Source: Treponema sp. (lineage in GTDB: Bacteria; Spirochaetota; Spirochaetia; Treponematales; Treponemataceae). Taken from it: 51,652 nt of DNA. Shown here one piece after another: positions 1 through 9,535 of this stretch. Where the stretch lies: contig JAFZWX010000062.1 of the NCBI GenBank assembly GCA_017617145.1, positions 1 through 51,652 of the forward strand, written 5' to 3'. A model generated the notes under the pieces. It saw nothing but the letters and a program-made list of their open reading frames with translations, was not told the DNA's origin and did no database searches. Numbering within the stretch: position 1 is the first letter of the stretch; each line of letters opens with the position of its first letter. A program made the position numbers and the translations under genes.

Positions 1-665
<665 letters not shown>

Positions 666-710
666 TTAACCTTAGCACATCGTTAAACGATACACTTTCT
701 CCATATAAAT

Positions 711-752
711 ATAGTGTAGACATGAATTTTATAAAAAATACATCTACACTAT
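711..752. promoter_or_regulatory. Inverted repeat upstream of the esterase, possible operator
   Basis: Perfect 10-base arms (ATAGTGTAGA and its complement TCTACACTAT) flank a 22-base AT-rich spacer, about 50 bases upstream of the GTG of the esterase. The spacing fits two half-sites about three helical turns apart, or a long-loop hairpin ahead of the gene. There is no T-run after it, so it is not a typical terminator for the upstream carboxylesterase. Regulatory function is inferred. Confidence 0.4.
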
Positions 753-814
753 CATATTTTTTATATTATAGTCTCATTTCTAAGAATTTTCTTAGAAATC
801 ATAGGGGAAATTTC

Positions 815-2194
815 TTAGAGTTTCACTGGCTGAGCATCAGTGTTAAATAACATCTTGTTCTTGTCGCCGGTTGTGTAAGGCTTCCATTCAGGAAGAGGAC
901 TGTCATCGCAATCCTTGCCGTTTGGATTACCTGTTTTTACAAAGTTGCACAGATAGTTACACATTTTGCGCGAAACATCGTACTGCATTCCCTTGAAAGG
1001 TCTCCAGCATTTTGCAAGAGTTTCAAACCAGAACCAAAGGTCACATGAATGGAAGGTACCTGCATTATCCCAACCAGGAATAGGAACATCAAATTCATAG
1101 TACCAGTTTGAAGCAGCCTTTCCATTTTTTTCAAGCAGTTCTTCATAATGCTGAATTGACATTGCAAGCGGCTGGAACTTTTCACCCTGCGGATTTGAAG
1201 GATCCTTTGGCATAAGGAACTCATCAGATGTGTGACCAATAATAAGAGGCACCGGTTCAATCTGATTTTTATCAAGCAAAGCAAAGAAATCGCCCTTTAC
1301 AAAAATATCATCCTTGAGCGGAGTCCAGGTTGCAATTGATTTCTGGAAGCCGCCGTATTCACTCCACCTCTGGCGCAAAGTTGGAAGATCAATTGCACGT
1401 GCTTCGGCAAGATTTTTTGCTCCTATAAAATTGAAGAAATCTACACCGCACTGTTCTGCTTCCTGAAGTGATTTTTGTTTAAAGAAACTGTTGTCCGGAG
1501 CATAGAACATACCGCTGTGAACTACGGCTCTCTTAAAGATTCCCTGTGTTCCAAATGCAATCTGATTAAGAACGCTTCCACCACCGGCAGACTGTCCTCC
1601 TATTGTAATATTGTCTGGATCCCCTCCAAATGCACTAATGTTGTCTTTAACCCACTGCATGGCACATCGCTGGTCAAGTAATCCAAAGTTTGCAGGTGCA
1701 GAAGGATTTTCGGCAGTAATTTCGGGATGGCAAAGGAAGCCAAGCATATTAAGACGATAGTTTACAGTTACAACAACAATACCACGGCGGGCAATGCGTT
1801 CACCGTCAAATTCCATTTCGGCAGTAAATCCGGTCTGCCAGCCGCCACCGTAAATCCAGAAATATACAGGAAGCTTTTCATCGGCAGCATTTGCAGGAGT
1901 CCATACATTTACAGTAAGACAATCCTCTCCCATGGGGATATCTTTATCTACAGACCATTCACGGCAGTAAAGGTCATTAGGGTCGTAATAAGGGGTTGGC
2001 TGTACCGGGATTGGCGAAAACTTATATGCCTGCATAACTCCGTCCCATTTTTTTGAAACCGGAACAGGTGCGTGCCAGCGTAAATTACCAACGGGTTGTT
2101 CGGCAAAAGGAATGCCTTTAAATGATGTGATTCTTGGGTCCGCAGCGGGAAGCCCTTCGATTTTTCCAAATTTTGTTTGTACGATTCTTAACAT
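815..2194 (-). CDS. Type B carboxylesterase
   Basis: This 459-residue carboxylesterase/lipase-family serine esterase hydrolyses carboxylic esters; the natural substrate is unknown. It has the family N-terminal segment (FKGIPFAEQPVGNLRW), the GEDCLTVNVW signature, an oxyanion hole at YGGGW (about 115-119), the nucleophile elbow GGQSAGG with Ser202, an acidic residue in HTSDEF (about 324-325) and a His in FHSCDLW (about 382). The length is near the short end for the family. No signal peptide is present. AGGAG lies eight bases before the ATG. It sits between the partial esterase and a divergent AraC regulator, so a role in deacylating plant-cell-wall oligosaccharides is plausible but inferred. 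Confidence 0.9.
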   Translation of the reverse strand: MLRIVQTKFGKIEGLPAADPRITSFKGIPFAEQPVGNLRWHAPVPVSKKWDGVMQAYKFSPIPVQPTPYYDPNDLYCREWSVDKDIPMGEDCLTVNVWTPANAADEKLPVYFWIYGGGWQTGFTAEMEFDGERIARRGIVVVTVNYRLNMLGFLCHPEITAENPSAPANFGLLDQRCAMQWVKDNISAFGGDPDNITIGGQSAGGGSVLNQIAFGTQGIFKRAVVHSGMFYAPDNSFFKQKSLQEAEQCGVDFFNFIGAKNLAEARAIDLPTLRQRWSEYGGFQKSIATWTPLKDDIFVKGDFFALLDKNQIEPVPLIIGHTSDEFLMPKDPSNPQGEKFQPLAMSIQHYEELLEKNGKAASNWYYEFDVPIPGWDNAGTFHSCDLWFWFETLAKCWRPFKGMQYDVSRKMCNYLCNFVKTGNPNGKDCDDSPLPEWKPYTTGDKNKMLFNTDAQPVKL

Positions 2195-2221
2195 TATAAC
2201 TACTCCTGATTTTTATATTAT

Positions 2222-2368
2222 AAAAGAACATCTATTTTTGTTGTAAGAAAAATGCTCCCGCCGAAATTGTGATTTTGCTCCACTAAACGAAGAGGACGTT
2301 CCGCAAAATCACAATTTCGGCTCCGCTTTTTTCTTACGATACTATTTGGTTATAACAAAAGTTCTTTT
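2222..2368. repeat. Large nested inverted repeat between divergent genes
   Basis: The esterase/AraC intergenic region is almost entirely one nested palindrome. The inner perfect 19-bp arms are 2260-2278 and 2303-2321. A second 10-bp layer (GTAAGAAAAA and its complement) is at 2243-2252 and 2328-2337. An outer 8-bp layer (AAAAGAAC/GTTCTTTT) is at 2222-2229 and 2361-2368. The apical segment 2279-2302 holds a small AACG/CGTT hairpin with AAGAGGA in its loop. It could be a MITE-like element, an insulator between divergent promoters, or the 5' leader of one gene. No coding sequence is present. Confidence 0.75.
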
Positions 2369-2427
2369 CTACAAACAAAATTATCAATCTACCACTCCGG
2401 GAAAAATACAATAAAAGGAGCATATTT

Positions 2428-2457
2428 TTTACAATTTATTCTCATTCGTGGTATAAT
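2428..2457 (+). promoter_or_regulatory. Sigma70-type promoter of the AraC gene, predicted leaderless
   Basis: TTTACA (2428-2433), an 18-base spacer and a perfect TATAAT (2452-2457) stand directly before the ATG at 2464. The expected transcription start falls on or next to the ATG itself, so the mRNA should have no 5' untranslated leader. There is no Shine-Dalgarno sequence in the usual window. Confidence 0.7.
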
Positions 2458-2463
2458 GGAAAT

Positions 2464-3321
2464 ATGGCATATAATTATGAAAGAATGTACAAAGGAACTG
2501 CTGAATTCCCGATAGGACTTTTTTCGCAGACTACTTATTTAGAACAGGCTCATCATCATATTGAATATGAAATCTTTTATTTAGATGAAGGCTCTGTTAG
2601 TATTGGAATTGAAGATTCTGTTACTACAGCAAATGCCGGCGATGTAATTTTTATGCATCCGGGTACAAATCATTTTGTAAAGAAAATAGAAGGAATTGAC
2701 TACCATTATTATGCAATGGTTTTTGACAGTTCTGTGCTAGGAAGTGAACGTGAATCTGTAAGAAATACACTCGAAGGTATAAGAGTTTCGCGCTTTATAA
2801 AATTACCAGATGAAATACTCAAGAAAATCAAGGCAGCTGCAGAATATTACAGAGGTGGATTTTTTGGACATGAACTTATAGTAAAAGCGGTACTTTTTGA
2901 TATCCTTGCACATATTATTACTTCAAATCAATATGTTGAAATTTCACGAAACATGATGTCGGAACAGAAGCACAATGTTAATGCCATTGACGTTACACTT
3001 TCATATATCCGCGAGCATTATCGGGAAAATATTTCGCTTGATGACATCCTGAAAATTACATCTTACAGTAAAAGTCACTTCATAAGACTGTTCAAAAAAA
3101 ATATAGGCATGAATCTTACTGAATATATAAATAAATATAGAATTGAAAAATCATGCCTCGATTTAATTTACACCAACAAGAATATTACAGAAATTGCAAC
3201 CGAAAACGGCTTTAACACTGTTCAATATTTTTCCAAAACATTTAAGAATTACATGGATTGCACTCCTAAACAGTATCAGAAAAACGGCAAGAGTATAATC
3301 ATTCCATCAAGTGTCAGTTGA
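2464..3321 (+). CDS. AraC family transcriptional regulator
   Basis: A 285-residue regulator. The N-terminal cupin-like sensing domain (about 15-95) has a His-rich HHHIEYEIFYLDEGS strand. The C-terminal AraC/HTH_18 DNA-binding domain (about 178-275) has two helix-turn-helix units, including TEIATENGFNTVQYFSKTFK and the family ending TPKQYQK. Such cupin-AraC proteins commonly control carbohydrate genes in response to sugars. It is divergent from the esterase pair and convergent with the GH43 gene (8-base overlap of 3' ends), so it is the obvious candidate regulator of the local glycan genes (inference). A next in-frame Met exists at codon 8, but its upstream sequence is no better. Confidence 0.92.
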   Translation: MAYNYERMYKGTAEFPIGLFSQTTYLEQAHHHIEYEIFYLDEGSVSIGIEDSVTTANAGDVIFMHPGTNHFVKKIEGIDYHYYAMVFDSSVLGSERESVRNTLEGIRVSRFIKLPDEILKKIKAAAEYYRGGFFGHELIVKAVLFDILAHIITSNQYVEISRNMMSEQKHNVNAIDVTLSYIREHYRENISLDDILKITSYSKSHFIRLFKKNIGMNLTEYINKYRIEKSCLDLIYTNKNITEIATENGFNTVQYFSKTFKNYMDCTPKQYQKNGKSIIIPSSVS

Positions 3322-4765
3322 ATTTTATACTCTTCAATTGTGCTGAACCACCACCAACCCAGGTTAAGTAAAGCGCGCTTACACCATCAGGAAAATCTAT
3401 ATCAATGCTATCGCCTTCCCAGAAGTTGGCTGACTCACATTTTAAAGTACCAAGTACAGGTCCGTCCCATTTGGTGCGAATTTCAAAACCACCGTACATG
3501 TAGCCGCGAACTACAAGAGTTAGTTTTTTTACATCCTTAAAATCAAAATACTTAAAACCTATTGTTGTTTTGTCTGTAATGTCTACAATGTAACCAAGTT
3601 CTTCATCCCCATCGCGTCCGTCCTGTGTAATTTTTGTCTGAGCAGGACCAACGTACATGCTTGGTTTTGCAGTATTAAAAATATGACACGCAATATATGC
3701 AGGATATTCACCCTGGGCTTTAAGAGGACCACCGTTCAAACCACAGGAAGTAATTTCTACCTGAGGAATAGAACCATCCGGAAGCACCTTTATTTTTTCT
3801 GCACAACCTTGACGGCTATACCAGTTTCCATTTGTATGACGATGGTAGAACATATAATATTCCCCGTTGATTTTTTCAAATCCGCCGTGATTGTTTGCCC
3901 CGTACGCTACAGGCATATCGGCAGGCTTATAGGTGTCAATATGCATATCACAGTTGCTTACAATTACTCCACGATATACAAAATTATCACGAGGAGATTT
4001 ACTTGTAGCATAACAAAGCTCGTGCATAACCTGAGAAGAAAATACAAAGTAATATGTATCGCCTATTTTTCTAATAGAAGGCGCTTCAAAGAAAGCGTGA
4101 TCTTTAAAACCAGCCCAGTTTTGAATTGACTGAAGTGCATAAGGGCAGTCTGTTTCTATTTCAGATGGAGATTTCAGGTCAACATACATATCGCCAGGGG
4201 CAATTACAACAGGCTCTTCTATAATTGTAAGCATATCCGGGCCCAATGTTGTTGCCATTGCGCCAATGCGGTCTTTCATTCTACGGCCACAAAAACCTGT
4301 ATAAAGATATGTTTTATCTCCTTCGCGAAGAACACCAGGATCAAACTGAGGCATATCGCCTTTGCGGTCACCAAGACGAGTTCCATCCTGATAGTGAACA
4401 TGACCATAGAATTCATATTTTCCTGCAGGAGTATCGCAAACAGCAACAGAAACAAAACCTACTTTATCAAAAACATAATACAGATAGTAGCGGCCGTCCT
4501 TGCCCTGAACAACATCTGGTGCATACAAAACCATTCTTCCATCCTGAACCGGATCCTGATCTTTTCTATAAATGACACCTTCATAGCGCCAGTCAGTTAA
4601 ATCTGTAACAGGAGCAGAATAACATATATAATCTCCCAGGCAAAAAACCGCTCCATTAAAGTTGTCATGCGAACCATACACATAAACTCTGTCTCCAAAA
4701 ACATGTGGTTCTCCGTCCGGAACATATTCCCAGGATGGCATATAAGGATTAAAGCATTGTTTCAT
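3314..4765 (-). CDS. Glycoside hydrolase family 43-type enzyme with C-terminal beta-sandwich domain
   Basis: A 483-residue five-bladed-propeller glycosidase of the GH43 type (arabinofuranosidase/xylosidase class). It shows the opening NPYMPSWEYVPDGEPHVF with a candidate general-base Asp17, a pKa-modulating Asp142 in QFDPGVL and a candidate acid Glu227 in FFEAPSIRK. From about residue 370 the sequence is a separate beta-rich domain with the flavour of a CBM6/carbohydrate-binding sandwich. No signal peptide is seen, suggesting action on imported oligosaccharides. GGGAG precedes the ATG by about eight bases. Exact substrate specificity cannot be assigned. Confidence 0.88.
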   Translation of the reverse strand: MKQCFNPYMPSWEYVPDGEPHVFGDRVYVYGSHDNFNGAVFCLGDYICYSAPVTDLTDWRYEGVIYRKDQDPVQDGRMVLYAPDVVQGKDGRYYLYYVFDKVGFVSVAVCDTPAGKYEFYGHVHYQDGTRLGDRKGDMPQFDPGVLREGDKTYLYTGFCGRRMKDRIGAMATTLGPDMLTIIEEPVVIAPGDMYVDLKSPSEIETDCPYALQSIQNWAGFKDHAFFEAPSIRKIGDTYYFVFSSQVMHELCYATSKSPRDNFVYRGVIVSNCDMHIDTYKPADMPVAYGANNHGGFEKINGEYYMFYHRHTNGNWYSRQGCAEKIKVLPDGSIPQVEITSCGLNGGPLKAQGEYPAYIACHIFNTAKPSMYVGPAQTKITQDGRDGDEELGYIVDITDKTTIGFKYFDFKDVKKLTLVVRGYMYGGFEIRTKWDGPVLGTLKCESANFWEGDSIDIDFPDGVSALYLTWVGGGSAQLKSIKFN

Positions 4766-4852
4766 TTTTTACTCCCATAAAAAGCTGCTCAAAGCTGCAA
4801 TTCATTTTGTATTTTGATTTTAATCTAGCATAAGAGAAATTTGTTGGCAATA

Positions 4853-4882
4853 GTTAAAACTCTGCTTGTTAAAACTTTGCTT
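4853..4882. repeat. 15-bp tandem duplication across a stop codon
   Basis: Two adjacent 15-base copies (GTTAAAACTYTGCTT, 4853-4867 and 4868-4882) differ at one base. They cover the last codons and the TAA of the metallopeptidase gene. The outer copy lies beyond the stop, as if the 3' end had been duplicated by slippage. Confidence 0.7.
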
Positions 4883-7727
4883 CAAATCCGATATTAAAAA
4901 TATTCTGCGGAAGATTTTGTTTTTTTCCAAAAGTCCAGGAACAGTACAAATTATTTCTAAGCTGAGGATTTGCAAAAGCACCAATATTCGGAGTAAATCC
5001 AAGTGAGATTTTTATAATTGCATAATCCTTGTAATATAAAGAACCTGATTTTAACTGCTCTAAATAATCTGCAGTATAAAGAAAATGCCAGTCTCTTGAA
5101 TAATCCTCCGAAGAAGCATAATCAAAACCGCCGATATACTGCAAGGTTAGTATAACATCATTCATATAAAAGGCAGAAAGAAAAGGGATTGCTTTTTGAA
5201 TGTCGTATCCAAACAAAACTGTTTCCGCATTTATTTTTGCAAGTCTTAAATCACTTTCGCTTAAAGAAAAAAGATTCGTTTTTATTTTTACAGGAAGATT
5301 ATAAGTGTAATTATCAATACAGAGTATAGGAATTAATTTTGGAATGTATACTGCTGCATCTAATTCAACATCAAAAGAATGCGGAGATTGATTATCTGTT
5401 TGTCCCAGGATTGTTTCATAAGAATGAACAAGAGCTGCCGTAAGTGTTATACCTGCTTTTTCATAAGTACCTGCACCAGAATAATGAGCATTTGTCCAGG
5501 AAACTGCGCCCAACTGCATTGAGTTTAAGAAAAGCTTATCTGCTTCATTATTTAATTTTCCGTAATTAATATCTGCCTGCAAAGTAAAAAGAACTGCCGA
5601 AGTTCTGGCAAAATCAAAACCCGAAGTTACAGTTGCATTCCCTGTAAAATCATTAAAACCAAACTTATCTACAGAAAACGAAGAATTAATTACGTATTGC
5701 AATAAGTCGGTGTCTGTTCCACTTTGATAACTCAGACTGAAAATTCCTTTTTTAGTTTGAAAATCATAACCACCCGAAAGCATTGTGATACTTGCATACC
5801 AGGGCAGTGATGTAAGATATGTAAAACCTAGTGTTGGAATTTGAGAATTCAAACCTCCAACAGGAAGAAGTATTCCTTCAAAAGTATAGCGGAACGGAGA
5901 GAAATTTGTGTATGGAAGAGGGGTATTTAGAAGTGGTCCTTTGACAGGCTCAGGAACCACAAGCGTTTCTTCAGAGATCACAGAGTCTTCTCCTTCGTGA
6001 TTTCTAAGTTTATCGAAGGGCTGTATGTTAGGCTCAGCTAACTCCAACAGACGGTTTTGTTTGTAAAACTGTGCAGTATAATAAATGTGTCCGTTTACTT
6101 CAACAGGAGAATATACGCCTCCAGAAATATTTTCCTGCATAAGAAAATAGTCGCCGTTTGTCAAATCAAGATAACCAAGTCGTGGAAGAGTATCTTTAGT
6201 TGCCCAGGAAAAAAGCAGCTTATTCGAAGAAGCAGATAAATCGCGGAGATTCAGATTTTCTTTTGGCACAGGATATTCTTTTATTTGTGAAAAAGAAACA
6301 TCGCTGATACAAATAGAATAATCAAGTGCAGATTTTAGAATAAACGCAAATTGTCCATTTCCTAAATCTGTAAAATCACTCGGAACCTGTTCAATATCAA
6401 AAGTGTGAACAACAGGATTTCCCCAAAGAGATACCTGTGAATCTGTATTAAGTTCTTCAACAACTATTGAATATTTTTGCGATTCGTATTGCTGTGAAAC
6501 AAAATAGTAACGGCCGTTTGTAAAAATCACTGTTGGGCAAACATAATTTGTTCCATTAAGCGAAATTATTTTTTTATATTTAAAATCATAAAGCTTTGCA
6601 CAATGCTTTATAGTTGCAGCAACAGTATTGTAATAACTAACAACAAGAAAACGTCCGTCTGAAGAAAAGTTTATACTATCAAGATAATCCTGAAAAAATA
6701 ATCTCTGTGGTTTTTCATCCTGTCCTTTGGGAACAAAATAAACTGCATTACAGCTGTCATCGAAATAAGCAAAGCCTGTACTTGAAGCACAAAGATTTTT
6801 ATAAATTGAACCAGAATTATTTTCTATAGAGTATGTTCCTTTTGTATTATCAAAAAAGTCAATTGCCTGTCCTGTTGCTATAGGATCTGCTCCTGCAACC
6901 TCAGGAATTTCCAGTGCTTCTTCAAAAGTTTTCCAGGCTTTATTCAGTTTTATTCCGTATGTTTTTTTAAAAGCTCCAGCCGTTGTAATATTTTTGACAT
7001 TAATACAGCGATACCAGAATTCTGCATATTTTTGCATTCCATAATTTTGCTGCAAATATTCAGCAAAGGCACCATTAAAATAATAGAAAGAATTTCGAGG
7101 ATAAGAATCAGACGCCCCTTTTACATCGGAATAAGACGGAAACTGTCCTTCCAGCTTTGCCTGTCGCAGCATTTGCAAAATATAAGGATCATTCAAACGT
7201 CCTTCGCCACTGGAGCTTTCATAAGAAACTGTTGCACCTTCTGCCATGCCGTTTGTAACTGTTATATAATGCCCCGAAATAACATCACCAAAAATTTTTG
7301 AAGCAATAATCATTCCTTTGCTTTTTAGGTTGTAGGTTAATGCATGAGTAAGTTCATGTGTAAAAGTAGAAAGTAAAGTTTGCGAAAAAACAGCAAGATC
7401 TTCAATTTGTGCAGTATCATAAATTACTATGCGGTTAAAAGGTGAATCTGAATAATAAGCATTAAACTGCTGGACTGTTGCTGTAATTACAACCGGCATT
7501 CTGAAATATGGTTCAATGCCATAAGCAGCAGCCAGCTCTTCAAATACTGCATCTGCATTCTCATAAAGGATTTCTGCAGTCTGAAGATTTTTTTCGCCGT
7601 AGATAATATCAAAATATTTTGTCTGACTTACGCGAAGCTTTCCTGCTCCTGCCATGCTGCCTTCGTGGGACCAGAGTGGCAGGGAGAGAAACAGCATTGT
7701 AATTAGTAGTAAAAGTGCCTTCTTCAT
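4869..7727 (-). CDS. Outer-membrane-type gluzincin metallopeptidase with propeller and beta-barrel
   Basis: A 952-residue exported protein read from the ATG at 7727. That start gives a clean signal peptide (MKKALLLLITMLFLSLPLWS). A longer reading from 7787 would begin upstream of a terminator hairpin and is rejected. Residues about 30-290 form a peptidase-MA-like domain with the zinc motif HELTH (124-128) and a candidate third ligand Glu163 in NGMAEG. About residues 300-560 resemble a TolB-like beta-propeller. The last ~350 residues alternate polar and hydrophobic strands and end in Phe, as outer-membrane barrels do. Substrate unknown. About 29 residues near 570-598 come from an inserted palindromic repeat (5935-6021). 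Confidence 0.75.
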   Translation of the reverse strand: MKKALLLLITMLFLSLPLWSHEGSMAGAGKLRVSQTKYFDIIYGEKNLQTAEILYENADAVFEELAAAYGIEPYFRMPVVITATVQQFNAYYSDSPFNRIVIYDTAQIEDLAVFSQTLLSTFTHELTHALTYNLKSKGMIIASKIFGDVISGHYITVTNGMAEGATVSYESSSGEGRLNDPYILQMLRQAKLEGQFPSYSDVKGASDSYPRNSFYYFNGAFAEYLQQNYGMQKYAEFWYRCINVKNITTAGAFKKTYGIKLNKAWKTFEEALEIPEVAGADPIATGQAIDFFDNTKGTYSIENNSGSIYKNLCASSTGFAYFDDSCNAVYFVPKGQDEKPQRLFFQDYLDSINFSSDGRFLVVSYYNTVAATIKHCAKLYDFKYKKIISLNGTNYVCPTVIFTNGRYYFVSQQYESQKYSIVVEELNTDSQVSLWGNPVVHTFDIEQVPSDFTDLGNGQFAFILKSALDYSICISDVSFSQIKEYPVPKENLNLRDLSASSNKLLFSWATKDTLPRLGYLDLTNGDYFLMQENISGGVYSPVEVNGHIYYTAQFYKQNRLLELAEPNIQPFDKLRNHEGEDSVISEETLVVPEPVKGPLLNTPLPYTNFSPFRYTFEGILLPVGGLNSQIPTLGFTYLTSLPWYASITMLSGGYDFQTKKGIFSLSYQSGTDTDLLQYVINSSFSVDKFGFNDFTGNATVTSGFDFARTSAVLFTLQADINYGKLNNEADKLFLNSMQLGAVSWTNAHYSGAGTYEKAGITLTAALVHSYETILGQTDNQSPHSFDVELDAAVYIPKLIPILCIDNYTYNLPVKIKTNLFSLSESDLRLAKINAETVLFGYDIQKAIPFLSAFYMNDVILTLQYIGGFDYASSEDYSRDWHFLYTADYLEQLKSGSLYYKDYAIIKISLGFTPNIGAFANPQLRNNLYCSWTFGKKQNLPQNIFNIGFEAKF
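5935..6021. repeat. Palindromic repeat inserted in frame in the metallopeptidase gene
   Basis: An 87-base element bounded by GGTCCTTTGACAGGCTCAGG at one end and a diverged inverted copy (TAAGTTTATCGAAGGGC) at the other. Inside is a second inverted pair (AGAGATCAC/GTGATTTCT). Its length is a multiple of three and it is translated without a stop into a linker between the propeller and barrel parts of the protein. Confidence 0.75.
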
Positions 7728-7744
7728 ACAATATGGTAAACCTA

Positions 7745-7764
7745 AAAATTGCTTTCGCAATTTT
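7745..7764 (-). terminator. Intrinsic terminator after the ABC exporter genes
   Basis: An 8-bp stem (AAAATTGC/GCAATTTT) closes a four-base loop that reads GAAA on the minus strand and is followed there by a T-run. A second GC-rich hairpin (GGCCGC/GCGGCC, 7789-7802) lies directly after the permease stop. Together they should end the exporter transcript before the metallopeptidase gene. Confidence 0.75.
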
Positions 7765-7806
7765 CTTAACGGTTTGCTATCTATCAACGGCCGCCAGCGG
7801 CCTTCC

Positions 7807-9534
7807 TTACATTTTCGGAATTCTTTTTACCGCGTAGCGGAAGTAAAAGTATCCGAGTGGGGCGGCAATTACTGCAAAAATCAAACCTATAATGAGCATT
7901 CCAAGATTTGTTTTTGGAAGGAAAATCATGAGCACTACAAAAATTCCAACAACACCCATAGAAATGAATGAAGAAACTACCGCATTAACATTCTGCTTAA
8001 AGGCAGCGGTAGGATTTTCCCACTGGAGTTTTGGATTAATTGTATCTATAAACATTTCACCAAAAACAAGCACAAGCGAAACAAGAAGATTAAGAATGCA
8101 GGCTTTTACAAGCATTGATGTAATTTCGCTGGCTGCAAGAGGAATACGTAACAGCGCAACAGCTCCTATAAAATAAAGAGCAATAATGACACTCGATACA
8201 ATACAGTACATGAATGCGTGCCAGAATTTTACAAGCACGATTGTGTCTGGTTCAATTGGCATTGCTTTAAGATCATACAAAGCTTTTCCTTCGCGGCTGA
8301 ACGAGGTTGAAGCAACGTTTGTACAGTTTCCCATGAAAATTGCGAGTGCTGCAATAATAAGCGTTGCATAATGCTTAAAGCGCAGCATTCCTTCCGGAGA
8401 CATCTGCAAAAAGATTTTCTGAATCTCATTCAAAATAACCTGCAGATTATCTTTGCTTGCCATAACAAAACTTATTCCACCCGAAAGCAGCATAATTACA
8501 GGAAGGATTATGAGCAAAAGTGGACCGTTTGCAAAGAACGAAGGCTCGCGGAACATTGTACGCAAATCGCGTGTAAACATTGTGCTGAACACAGAATTTG
8601 TTTTAATGTTCTTTGTAATAACATCCTGTGCCTTTTCTTTAGAAATCTTCTTTGACTTGATATCAGAAAATCCATTGAGTGTTTTTACATAAACTGGTGC
8701 AAGCAAAGGAACAATTGCAAAAATAAATACAGCTGTAATTACAACCATCAAAAGCATTGGAAGAATTTTTCCGCTCATTGCCTGTGCAAAAATCATAAGG
8801 AACGGAGCTTTTTCTACACTAAGACGAATCAATTGAACCATTGGAGCAGCAGCACCTTCGGTCAAATCCATCATCATTGTCATCTGCGAAGAAAAGAAGC
8901 TGTAGCAGCAGACAAAAACAAATACTAAGAAAGTTGCAATTCCTGTAAGGATACTTCGCTTTCGGCACTTTGGAAAAACAATCAGGAAAATCATCATAAG
9001 TGCGTAAATAAGGAAAAGCGCAAGGCTTACAATTGCACAGGTTGTAACTATCATTCCAACATAGAACAACGGCTTTGTGAGTATGTGGGCTTTTATTCCA
9101 TAAATTACAGAACCAACAATTACAACAACAGCACCAAGAGAGGCATCGGTAATTGCAGTAACTCCAACCTTAGCACCAAAAATTTCTACAGGCTTGAGCG
9201 GCATTGCAAGAAACTGCTCTTCGCCAGCCCCTGTATAATAATTTGTTGCAGCACTGATGAATCCAAAAAACAGAACAATACAAAAGGCCGCGAACATTAT
9301 AATTACAGGCATTTTTTCAATATCGCCGGTATTTACAAGTCCGTTACCAAGCAGGTTCATTACAGTTATGTACATTCCACCCGCAACAACAATAAAATAC
9401 AAAATCAAAATAATTACGAGAATATTTTTTAAGATTCCCTTTATGCCCTTTTTAAAACCTTCAATAAAAGTTCCAAGCGAAAAATTATTTGAAGCAAGAA
9501 TTTTAAACAGAGGCCACAATGATTTATTTTTCAT
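7807..9534 (-). CDS. ABC-2 type transporter permease
   Basis: A 575-residue polytopic membrane protein with about a dozen hydrophobic segments, including runs such as ILVIILILYFIVVAGG near the N-terminus. Its partner ATPase lies immediately upstream. It resembles the putative ABC exporter permeases of ABC-2 type; the cargo is unknown. The ATG at 9534 is chosen because GGAGG stands about five bases before it and the ATPase stop codon ends one base earlier. A longer frame to 9594 runs back into the ATPase gene. A large extracytoplasmic or cytoplasmic loop around 300-400 separates the two membrane halves. Confidence 0.85.
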   Translation of the reverse strand: MKNKSLWPLFKILASNNFSLGTFIEGFKKGIKGILKNILVIILILYFIVVAGGMYITVMNLLGNGLVNTGDIEKMPVIIMFAAFCIVLFFGFISAATNYYTGAGEEQFLAMPLKPVEIFGAKVGVTAITDASLGAVVVIVGSVIYGIKAHILTKPLFYVGMIVTTCAIVSLALFLIYALMMIFLIVFPKCRKRSILTGIATFLVFVFVCCYSFFSSQMTMMMDLTEGAAAPMVQLIRLSVEKAPFLMIFAQAMSGKILPMLLMVVITAVFIFAIVPLLAPVYVKTLNGFSDIKSKKISKEKAQDVITKNIKTNSVFSTMFTRDLRTMFREPSFFANGPLLLIILPVIMLLSGGISFVMASKDNLQVILNEIQKIFLQMSPEGMLRFKHYATLIIAALAIFMGNCTNVASTSFSREGKALYDLKAMPIEPDTIVLVKFWHAFMYCIVSSVIIALYFIGAVALLRIPLAASEITSMLVKACILNLLVSLVLVFGEMFIDTINPKLQWENPTAAFKQNVNAVVSSFISMGVVGIFVVLMIFLPKTNLGMLIIGLIFAVIAAPLGYFYFRYAVKRIPKM

Positions 9535-9535
9535 A

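Noticed and set aside
2222..2368. Riboswitch upstream of the AraC gene
   Set aside because: The predicted AraC promoter lies downstream of this element, so it would not be in the transcript; no known riboswitch core is visible.
7727..7787. Extended N-terminus of the metallopeptidase
   Set aside because: The extra 20 codons lie on a terminator hairpin and would mask the clear signal peptide starting at 7727.
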